Source: Deltaproteobacteria bacterium (GTDB lineage: Bacteria; Bdellovibrionota; UBA1018; UBA923). Taken from it: 5,433 bases of DNA. The position numbers were made by a program, and so were the translations under genes. The stretch covers positions 1-5,433 of the forward strand of contig JACQAW010000477.1 in the NCBI GenBank assembly GCA_016194725.1, given 5' to 3'. A model generated the notes under the pieces. That model saw only the letters and a program-made list of their open reading frames with translations, had not been told where the DNA came from and did not search any database. Each line of letters starts with the position of its first letter. The stretch's first letter is position 1. Positions 1 through 5,433 of this stretch are shown in pieces.

Positions 1-2
1 AA

Positions 3-47
3 CAGACCATCGAAGCCGAGCTGAACTCGATTTTCGAAGCTCACTAA
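3..47 (+). CDS. C-terminal end of an unrecognised upstream protein (partial)
   Basis: An open frame enters from the left edge and reads 14 codons (Q-T-I-E-A-E-L-N-S-I-F-E-A-H) before TAA at 45-47. The other two plus-strand frames do not give a better ending: one stops at once and the other gives an unlikely arginine/serine-rich string. The tail is mildly acidic and amphipathic, like the end of a helix. That is too little to name a family, so no function is offered. It lies in the same direction as gltX, 113 nt upstream, and could be the preceding gene of the same transcript or of a separate one. Confidence 0.5.
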   Translation, partial: QTIEAELNSIFEAH

Positions 48-160
48 GGTAGTCGGCCTGTCCAAGCAAAATTCAAAGGGTTCCGGTTTCCCTTCAGCAG
101 AAGGCGATATCGGAGCCCTTTCTATTTCCCAAGCCGTGGGTTTGTGCCAATATTGGCCAC
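48..160 (+). other. Intergenic leader upstream of gltX
   Basis: This 113-nt stretch is the only sizeable non-coding gap in the window and the natural place for the operon promoter or the 5' leader of gltX. It holds several small inverted repeats: AAGGG/CCCTT at 76-80 and 90-94, the 8-bp palindrome CGATATCG at 105-112, CCCA/TGGG at 128-131 and 137-140, and the 12-bp palindrome at 146-157. I could not find a convincing -35/-10 pair, a T-box signature or a strong intrinsic terminator. It has no Shine-Dalgarno-like purine run near the gltX start. Its regulatory role is inferred only from position. Confidence 0.45.
146..157. repeat. Perfect 12-bp palindrome next to the gltX start
   Basis: GCCAATATTGGC is its own reverse complement and ends three bases before the ATG at 161. 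Allowing one extra C on the right arm, the symmetry extends to TGTG on the left and CACA on the right (143-161). It occupies exactly the place where a ribosome site would be expected. A protein-binding operator is possible because DNA palindromes without a loop suit dimeric repressors. Chance is also possible, and no known operator consensus is matched. Confidence 0.4.
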
Positions 161-1627
161 ATGGTTTCATCAGATGTGAGAGTTCGTTTTGCCCCAAGCC
201 CCACCGGATACCTGCACGTGGGCGGCGCCCGCACGGTTTTGTACAACTGGCTGTTTGCCCGGCATCTGGGCGGCAAGTTCATTTTAAGAATTGAAGACAC
301 CGACCAGGAGCGCAGCACTCGCGAAGCCGAGCGCATGCAGCTCGAGGACATCAGGTGGATGGGCTTCGATTACGACGAAGGGCCGGAGGTCGGCGGTGCT
401 TATGCGCCTTACCGGCAATCCGAGCGGCTGGATCTTTACGCGAAGTATGCCCAGGATCTGCTGGCGGGCGATCGCGCCTATTACTGCTTTTGCAGCGACG
501 AGGTTCTGGACACCAAGCGCGAAGCCGCCATGAAGGCCGGTGAAACGCCGCAGTACGACGGCACATGCCTGAAGATTTCGAAAGCCGACGCGCTGAAACG
601 CAAGCAGGCGGGCGAGAAACCCACGGTGCGCTTCAAGGCACCCGTGCGCGAATACCGGCTTCATGACCTGGTCCGTGGCGAGGTCGTGTTTCCCTCGAAT
701 ATGGTCGGCGACTTCGTCATTCTGCGCAATGACGGCATGCCGGTTTATAACTTCTGCGTCGTCATCGACGATCACTTGATGAAGATCACCCACGTGTTGC
801 GCGCCGAAGAGCACCTGTCCAATACCGTGCGCCAGATGATGCTGTACGAGGCCTACGGCTGGCCGCTGCCGCAGTTCGGGCACATGTCGCTCATTCTGGG
901 CGCCGATAGGTCGAAATTGAGCAAGCGCCATGGCGCCACCAGCGTGCATCAGTACAACGAAGAAGGCTACCTGCGCGAGGCGCTGCTGAATTTTCTGGTG
1001 CTGCTGGGCTGGTCGTCACCGACCGAAAACAAAGAGATCATGACGATCGACGAGATGGTTCGCGATTTTTCGCTCGACCGCCTGAATAAGGCGCCCAGCG
1101 TTTTCGACCCGGTGAAGCTCAAGTGGATGAACGGACAATACATCAAGGCTTATCCCCTGGCAGAGCTGACCCGTCTTACGATGCCTTTTCTGAAAAAGAG
1201 CGAGCTGCCCATCGCCGGCCACGACGAAGCGTGGATTGCGCGGGCCCTGGACGTTATTCGCGGAAACCTTGAAACCCTGGCCGATGCGCCCAGGTTCCTG
1301 CGCATCTTTTTCGATGAGACTTTCGACATCGAGCCCGACGCCGTCGCGGTTAAAAGCGAGCCTACGTTCACGGCGGTGGCCGGTGCCTTGAAAGCAGCCC
1401 TGGAAAAGCATTTGACGGGCGCGGGCGACAACCTGACCAGTGATGATTTCGCGAAGATTCAGGACCAGGTAAAGGTGGCCAGCGGCGCCAAGGGCAAGGG
1501 CTTGTTCATGCCCATGCGCGTGGTGCTGACCGGGCATGCCCACGGCCCCGACTTGAAGCTCATTGTGCCCCTGCTGGGTACGAAGCGCTCGCTTGCGCGA
1601 ATCGAGAAAGTTCTCACGGGAAAGTAG
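161..1627 (+). CDS. gltX: Glutamyl-tRNA synthetase (class I aaRS)
   Basis: This cytoplasmic enzyme joins glutamate to tRNA-Glu using ATP. At 488 residues it is close to the usual 465-490. The Rossmann catalytic domain opens with the class I HIGH-type motif in FAPSPTGYLHVGG (HVGG at 19-22) and contains LRIEDTD at 42-48. The KMSKS-type loop is KLSKRHG at 252-258. The rest, from about residue 310, is the helical anticodon-binding region, including KGLFMPMRVVLTGHAHGP near 446-463. A zinc-knuckle-like C-x-C-x24-C is present (Cys109, Cys111, Cys136), but the fourth ligand position, His in E. coli, is Lys138. ATG 161 is chosen because it gives the normal short lead-in before VRVRFAPSP; GTG 176 is an alternative, and no in-frame start lies just upstream. 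No Shine-Dalgarno is visible. It heads the run with cysS 14 nt downstream. Whether it also charges tRNA-Gln cannot be told here. Confidence 0.97.
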   Translation: MVSSDVRVRFAPSPTGYLHVGGARTVLYNWLFARHLGGKFILRIEDTDQERSTREAERMQLEDIRWMGFDYDEGPEVGGAYAPYRQSERLDLYAKYAQDLLAGDRAYYCFCSDEVLDTKREAAMKAGETPQYDGTCLKISKADALKRKQAGEKPTVRFKAPVREYRLHDLVRGEVVFPSNMVGDFVILRNDGMPVYNFCVVIDDHLMKITHVLRAEEHLSNTVRQMMLYEAYGWPLPQFGHMSLILGADRSKLSKRHGATSVHQYNEEGYLREALLNFLVLLGWSSPTENKEIMTIDEMVRDFSLDRLNKAPSVFDPVKLKWMNGQYIKAYPLAELTRLTMPFLKKSELPIAGHDEAWIARALDVIRGNLETLADAPRFLRIFFDETFDIEPDAVAVKSEPTFTAVAGALKAALEKHLTGAGDNLTSDDFAKIQDQVKVASGAKGKGLFMPMRVVLTGHAHGPDLKLIVPLLGTKRSLARIEKVLTGK

Positions 1628-1632
1628 ATTTT

Positions 1633-1639
1633 GAGGAAA
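1633..1639 (+). promoter_or_regulatory. Ribosome binding site of cysS
   Basis: GAGGAAA lies in the 14-nt gltX-cysS gap, with GAGG ending five bases before the ATG at 1642. It is the clearest Shine-Dalgarno site in the window. It fixes the cysS start, which is otherwise unusual because it adds about a dozen residues ahead of the usual N-terminus of the family. Confidence 0.8.
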
Positions 1640-1641
1640 CC

Positions 1642-3174
1642 ATGACCAAGATCGCGGCCAAGATTACAAATAGAAAAGCGGAATTCCTGCTCACCAATAC
1701 GCTTACCGGGAAACGGGAGCCGTTCAAGACGCAGGTTCCCGGCAAGGTGCTGTTCTATACCTGCGGCCCCACGGTTTACGGGCCTTTGCACATTGGCAAC
1801 ATGCGCGCGCTGGTCGTGGGCGACCTGATTTTTCGCTGGCTCAAGCATCTGGGTTTTGACGTCAATTTCGTGCGCAACTACACCGACGTCGACGACAAGA
1901 TCATCAACCGCGCCAACGAAGAGAAAATTTCGGCGCTGGAAGTCGCTCAGAAGTATATCGACTACTGCGATACCGACATGAAGCTGCTGGGTCTGCAGGC
2001 CCCGACAAAAACCGTGCGCGTCACCGACAGCATGGATGATATTTTAAAGATCATCGAAAAGATCATCGCCAACGGCAAAGCCTATGTGGTCGATGGCGAG
2101 GTGCTGTTTTCGATAGAGGGTTTCCCGGGGTACGGCAAGCTGTCGGGCAAGAACGTCGAAGACCTGGTTGCGGGCTCGCGCGTGGAAGTGGACAAGAAGA
2201 AGAAAAACCCCGCCGACTTTTCGCTGTGGAAGCCTGCCAAGCCAGGTGAGCCCTTCTGGGAAAGCCCCTGGGGCAAGGGCCGGCCAGGCTGGCACATCGA
2301 ATGCTCGGCCATGGTTTCGCACTGGCTGGGTGAGACCATCGACCTGCACCACGGCGGTCAGGACCTGATTTTTCCGCATCATGAAAACGAAATCGCGCAA
2401 AGCGAGGCCGCAACGGGCAAGCCGTTTTGCAACCACTGGGTGCATCACGCGTTCATTACGGCGGGCAACGAAAAGATGAGCAAGAGCCTGGGCAATATTC
2501 TGCCCACGCGCAAGTTCATCGAAATCTATGGCGCCGAGCTGCTGCGGTTTATTTTCGTGAGCTTTCAGTATCGCAGCGAGCTGCCTTACACCCAGCCCAT
2601 GCTGGCGCAGTCGATGGGTGAGCTTGAGCGTATCTACCTGGCCAAGAAGTGGGCCCGGCAGGCAGCAAGCGAGCCGGTTTCGCACGACGGCAAAGGCGCC
2701 ACTTGGTCGGCGCTGATCGGCAAGGCACGCGAAGTTTTTTCGAAGATGGAAGAAGAGCTGCTGAGCGACCTGAACACGCCGGGCGCGCTGGGACACCTGT
2801 TCTCCTACATTCGCGAACTCAATCGCGTCGAAGGCGAGGCCTCGGGCCGCGCGGGCGCACACCCTGCATCGTCGGCCGAACGCAAGGAAGTGGCCCGCGA
2901 GTTTTTGCATCTGCTGGAAACGCAGATCAACCCCCTGCTCAATGTGTTCGCCGAAGAGCCGCAAGCCATGCTGGACAAGCTGGAGTCGATTCGCCGCTCC
3001 AAGCAAAGCAGCAGCCTTTCGGATGACGAAATCAAGGCCATGATTCAAGCCAGGCTGGATGCCCGCAAGATGAAGGACTTCAAGAAGGCCGACGATATTC
3101 GCCAGGCGCTCGATGCTCAGGGCATCGTGCTGCTGGATTCGCCACAGGGCACGACCTGGAAAGCAAAAGGTTGA
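1642..3174 (+). CDS. cysS: Cysteinyl-tRNA synthetase (class I aaRS)
   Basis: This cytoplasmic enzyme charges tRNA-Cys. The signature CGPTVYGPLHIGN (41-53) carries the HIGH motif at 50-53 and the first zinc ligand, Cys41. The other ligands of the family's active-site zinc are visible: Cys221 in GWHIECSAM, and His246 and Glu250 in FPHHENEIAQS. This zinc selects cysteine by its thiolate. KMSKS is at 278-282. NYTDVDDKIINRAN (79-92) and the C-terminal DEIKAMIQARLDARKMKDF...ADDIRQALDAQGI, ending in DSPQGTTWK, are typical. At 510 residues it is longer than the E. coli enzyme (461). The extra length is an N-terminal extension of about 13-17 residues and loops in the helical domain near 340-353 and 396-415. 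The start is well supported by GAGG, and no other ATG precedes residue 54. It lies between gltX (14 nt) and uvrB (34 nt), so co-transcription is likely. Confidence 0.98.
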   Translation: MTKIAAKITNRKAEFLLTNTLTGKREPFKTQVPGKVLFYTCGPTVYGPLHIGNMRALVVGDLIFRWLKHLGFDVNFVRNYTDVDDKIINRANEEKISALEVAQKYIDYCDTDMKLLGLQAPTKTVRVTDSMDDILKIIEKIIANGKAYVVDGEVLFSIEGFPGYGKLSGKNVEDLVAGSRVEVDKKKKNPADFSLWKPAKPGEPFWESPWGKGRPGWHIECSAMVSHWLGETIDLHHGGQDLIFPHHENEIAQSEAATGKPFCNHWVHHAFITAGNEKMSKSLGNILPTRKFIEIYGAELLRFIFVSFQYRSELPYTQPMLAQSMGELERIYLAKKWARQAASEPVSHDGKGATWSALIGKAREVFSKMEEELLSDLNTPGALGHLFSYIRELNRVEGEASGRAGAHPASSAERKEVAREFLHLLETQINPLLNVFAEEPQAMLDKLESIRRSKQSSSLSDDEIKAMIQARLDARKMKDFKKADDIRQALDAQGIVLLDSPQGTTWKAKG

Positions 3175-3208
3175 TGCATAGTGCAGCGATGTGCCAGGGT
3201 TTTGAGCG

Positions 3209-5287
3209 ATGTCGTTAATTGCCAAACAAGGTGGCGCCTTCAAGCTGGCCACCGACTTCAAGCCCATGGGCGACCAGCCGGCAGCCATTGAAAAACTCGT
3301 TGCAGGCATCAGGCAGGGGCGTGACCACCAGACGCTGCTGGGGGTGACCGGCTCGGGAAAAACCTTTACGGTAGCCAACGTCATCGCGCAGCTCAACAAG
3401 CCGGCGCTGATTTTAGCACCGAACAAGACGCTGGCCGCGCAGCTCTATTCCGAGTTCAAACAGTTTTTTCCCGAAAACGCGGTCGAGTATTTCGTAAGCT
3501 ATTACGATTATTACCAGCCTGAAGCCTATATTCCGTCCACCGACACCTTCATCGAAAAAGATTCGGCCATCAACGAGGAGATCGACAAGATGCGCCACTC
3601 GGCCACGCGCTCGCTGCTGGACCGCAGCGACGTGCTGATCGTGTCCAGCGTTTCGTGCATTTACGGCCTGGGCTCGCCCGAGGCTTATGAGGGCATGCTG
3701 CTCTATATCGAAGAGGGCCGTGAGTTCAAGCGCCAGGACATGCTGAAAAAGCTGGTCGAGATTCAGTACACGCGCAGCGACGTCGATTTTCATCGCGGCA
3801 CCTTTCGCGTGCGTGGCGACATCATCGACGTTTTTCCGGCGTACGAAGAAGACCGCGCCGTGCGCATCGAGCTCTTCGGCGACACGGTCGATGCGATTTT
3901 CGAAATCGACCCGTTGCGCGGGGTGAAGTCGCGCAAGCTTTCGCGCATTACGATTTACCCGGGCAGCCACTATGTGACCACGAAAGAATCGCGCAAGACC
4001 GCGATCGAAAGCATTCGCGTCGAGCTGCGCGAGCGCCTTCAAGAGTGGGGCGCGGCGGGCAAAGTGATGGAAGCCAAGCGCCTGGAGTCGCGCACGATGT
4101 TCGACCTTGAGATGATGGAAGAGCTGGGCTACTGCCAAGGCGTCGAAAACTATTCGCGCCACCTGACGGGGCGCCCGCCCGGGGCTGCGCCGCCCACGCT
4201 GCTGGAATATTTCCCAAAAGACTTTTTGCTTTTCATCGACGAAAGCCACGTGACCGTGCCGCAGATTGGCGGCATGTACCGGGGCGACCGCGCCCGCAAG
4301 ATGAATCTGGTCGAGCACGGGTTTCGGCTGCCGTCGGCCCTGGACAACCGGCCCATGAATTTTCAGGAGTTCGAGGCCTGCAAGGGCCAGCGTGTTTACG
4401 TCTCGGCGACACCGGGGCCCTATGAGCTCAAGGAGTCGGGCGGCGAAATCATCGAGCAGATCATTCGCCCCACGGGCCTGATCGACCCGGTCATCGAGGT
4501 GCGCCCGGCACGCAGCCAGGTTGACGATCTGCTGACCGAAATCAAAAAAATCGTCGAAGGCGGCAACCGCGTGCTGGTCACCACGCTGACCAAAAAACTT
4601 TCAGAAGACCTGACCAACTTTTACGCCAACAACGGCGTGAAGGTGAAGTACCTGCACTCGGACATCGAGACGCTCGAGCGCATCGAGATTCTGCGCGAGC
4701 TGCGCGAGGGCGTTTTTGACGTGCTGGTGGGCATCAATCTTCTGCGTGAAGGCCTGGACCTTCCCGAGGTATCGCTGGTGGCCATTCTGGATGCCGATAA
4801 AGAGGGTTTTCTGCGCAGCGAGCGCTCGCTGATCCAGACCATCGGCCGTGCCGCGCGAAACGTCGAAGGCCGGGTAATCCTTTACGCCGACTCGCAGACC
4901 GAGAGCATGAGGCGCGCGATGGGTGAAACCGAGCGCCGCCGTAAAATCCAGGCCGCCTACAACTCCAAGCATGGCATTACTCCGACCAGCATCAAAAAAG
5001 CGATTCACGCGCGCATGGTCGAAACTGAAGAGGACAAGGCCAAGCGTCCGCTTGCGGACATGGCCTCGGGCATGGATGATTATCTCGACGATGAGCTGAA
5101 GGCTTTTTCGCAGCTTCACGATGCCGGGGTGGCCGACCTGCCGCGCGACCTGAACTCGCTGTCAAAGATGGTGGCTTCACTTGAAAAGGAAATGAAGGAT
5201 GCTGCTAAAAACCTGGAATTCGAACGTGCCGCCGGGCTGCGCGACCGGATTCGCAAGCTTCGGCTTGCGGAAATGGCGCTGAGATGA
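3209..5287 (+). CDS. uvrB: Excinuclease ABC subunit B (UvrB)
   Basis: UvrB is the damage-verifying helicase-like subunit of nucleotide-excision repair. UvrA loads it onto DNA, and it then recruits UvrC for incision. At 692 residues it is near the family norm (E. coli 673). Walker A is GVTGSGKT (45-52). The tyrosine-rich beta-hairpin that slips between the DNA strands is around 93-117 (YFVSYYDYYQPEAYIPS). The Walker B/DEAD-like box is DESH (344-347). YVSATPG is at 397-403, GINLLREGLDLPE at 508-520 and the arginine-finger motif QTIGRAARN at 543-551. An acidic linker (about 620-630) leads to the C-terminal UVR helical hairpin at about 653-688, which contacts UvrC. No key residue is missing. The start at 3209 has only a weak AGGG nine bases upstream, but MSLIAKQGGAFKLATDFKPMGDQP fits the family N-terminus. 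I see no recognisable LexA box in the 34-nt spacer. The stop overlaps the purT start. Confidence 0.98.
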   Translation: MSLIAKQGGAFKLATDFKPMGDQPAAIEKLVAGIRQGRDHQTLLGVTGSGKTFTVANVIAQLNKPALILAPNKTLAAQLYSEFKQFFPENAVEYFVSYYDYYQPEAYIPSTDTFIEKDSAINEEIDKMRHSATRSLLDRSDVLIVSSVSCIYGLGSPEAYEGMLLYIEEGREFKRQDMLKKLVEIQYTRSDVDFHRGTFRVRGDIIDVFPAYEEDRAVRIELFGDTVDAIFEIDPLRGVKSRKLSRITIYPGSHYVTTKESRKTAIESIRVELRERLQEWGAAGKVMEAKRLESRTMFDLEMMEELGYCQGVENYSRHLTGRPPGAAPPTLLEYFPKDFLLFIDESHVTVPQIGGMYRGDRARKMNLVEHGFRLPSALDNRPMNFQEFEACKGQRVYVSATPGPYELKESGGEIIEQIIRPTGLIDPVIEVRPARSQVDDLLTEIKKIVEGGNRVLVTTLTKKLSEDLTNFYANNGVKVKYLHSDIETLERIEILRELREGVFDVLVGINLLREGLDLPEVSLVAILDADKEGFLRSERSLIQTIGRAARNVEGRVILYADSQTESMRRAMGETERRRKIQAAYNSKHGITPTSIKKAIHARMVETEEDKAKRPLADMASGMDDYLDDELKAFSQLHDAGVADLPRDLNSLSKMVASLEKEMKDAAKNLEFERAAGLRDRIRKLRLAEMALR
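5250..5271 (+). promoter_or_regulatory. cUUCGg hairpin at the uvrB end, covering the purT ribosome site
   Basis: CGCAAGC (5252-5258), TTCG (5259-5262) and GCTTGCG (5263-5269) form a perfect 7-bp stem closed by the unusually stable C(UUCG)G tetraloop. A U-G pair and a U-A pair extend it to nine. The 3' arm contains GCGGA, the only Shine-Dalgarno-like stretch before the purT ATG at 5284. No T tract follows, so it does not look like a terminator. By inference, it could keep purT translation low unless ribosomes finishing uvrB melt it. The stem itself is seen in the sequence; the function is not proven. Confidence 0.5.
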
Positions 5288-5433
5288 CTCTTGCGAAAAC
5301 TTTCAAAAAAAAAATAATGTTGCTCGGTGCAGGCGAGCTGGGCAAGGAGTTCACCATCGCGGCCAAGCGTCTGGGCCAGACCGTGATCGCGGTGGATCGC
5401 TATGCGGGCGCGCCGGCCATGCAGGTGGCTGAC
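5284..5433 (+). CDS. purT: Formate-dependent phosphoribosylglycinamide formyltransferase, N-terminal part
   Basis: PurT makes formyl-GAR from GAR, formate and ATP (step 3 of purine synthesis), replacing the folate-dependent PurN. Only 50 codons lie in the window; the gene runs off the right edge. The match is strong: MLLGAGELGKEFTIAAKRLG (12-31) is the N-terminal nucleotide-fold glycine loop of this ATP-grasp family, and VIAVDRYAGAPAMQVAD (34-50) follows the E. coli PurT pattern of DRYADAPAMHVA. The relative PurK is less likely because of the GELGKE and DRYAxAPAM wording. The start ATG shares bases with the uvrB stop (ATGA), suggesting coupled translation. The first eleven residues are lysine-rich and A-rich in DNA, unlike the rest, because of a run of ten A. 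ATG 5317 (Met12) is a possible alternative start, directly at the conserved core. Confidence 0.93.
   Translation, partial: MTLAKTFKKKIMLLGAGELGKEFTIAAKRLGQTVIAVDRYAGAPAMQVAD
5305..5314 (+). repeat. A10 homopolymer inside purT
   Basis: Ten consecutive A form codons 8-10 (three lysines) and the first base of codon 11. It is the longest single-base run in the window; the next I found is A7 at 4544-4550 in uvrB. Runs of this length are known to provoke slippage of DNA or RNA polymerase. It is followed directly by TAATG, in which TAA is in another frame and ATG is in the purT frame. Confidence 0.9.

Noticed and set aside
101..127. Possible intrinsic terminator of the upstream gene (AAGG...CCTT followed by TCTATTT)
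   Set aside because: The stem is only four pairs with a long loop, and the following T-rich stretch is interrupted, so it is too weak to call.
48..160. T-box or other tRNA-sensing leader before gltX
   Set aside because: There is no T-box sequence of the AGGGTGG...ACCGCG kind, no specifier stem and too little length.
3175..3208. LexA/SOS box before uvrB
   Set aside because: None of the common forms (CTG-N10-CAG, GAAC-N4-GTTC, GTTC-N7-GTTC) is present in the spacer; the TGCA-TAG-TGCA dyad is too short and has the wrong spacing for other known types.
2044..3426. Long minus-strand open frame of 460 codons opposite cysS and the uvrB start
   Set aside because: It lies fully opposite two certain genes, its translation shows no family motif, and long antisense frames are expected from the codon bias of G+C-rich genes.
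3413..4318. Minus-strand open frame of 301 codons opposite uvrB, and a similar one of 221 codons at 284-949 opposite gltX
   Set aside because: Both mirror strongly conserved coding sequence, have histidine- and alanine-rich translations typical of shadows, and have no supporting ribosome site or motif.
5250..5287. Rho-independent terminator after uvrB
   Set aside because: The UUCG hairpin is strong but no T tract follows on the plus strand, and purT begins at once; on the minus strand the T run lies before the stem, not after it.

Overview
The window holds four tightly packed plus-strand genes, with the last codons of a fifth at the left edge. It reads as a stretch of housekeeping operon: gltX (glutamyl-tRNA synthetase), cysS (cysteinyl-tRNA synthetase), uvrB (excinuclease ABC subunit B) and the first 50 codons of purT (formate-dependent GAR formyltransferase). 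All the main proteins are clearly recognisable from their catalytic motifs. I see no mobile element, CRISPR array, tRNA or rRNA, and no credible minus-strand gene.

Organism: a Gram-negative bacterium with moderately high G+C (by eye about 55-60 %). The wording of the two synthetases and the gene mix seem to me closest to the Bdellovibrio-like or deltaproteobacterial groups. This is an impression without alignment, and I put it no higher than about 0.4. 

Layout: positions 3-47 are the end of an unrecognised upstream ORF. Positions 48-160 are the only real intergenic gap; it has several small dyads and a perfect 12-bp palindrome directly before gltX, but no clear promoter or Shine-Dalgarno sequence. 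gltX (161-1627) is followed after 14 nt by cysS (1642-3174), which has a good ribosome site. After 34 nt comes uvrB (3209-5287), whose stop codon overlaps the purT start as ATGA (purT 5284 to beyond the window).

How the genes relate: two class I aminoacyl-tRNA synthetases supply charged tRNA, UvrB does nucleotide-excision repair and PurT does step 3 of purine synthesis. They share no single pathway, so the link is probably co-transcription. No new system is evident. The most interesting signals are small and lie at the uvrB/purT junction: a stable-looking stem with a cUUCGg tetraloop that covers the only weak ribosome site of purT, and a run of ten A in purT codons 8-11 that ends in a TAATG stop/start overlap one frame away.
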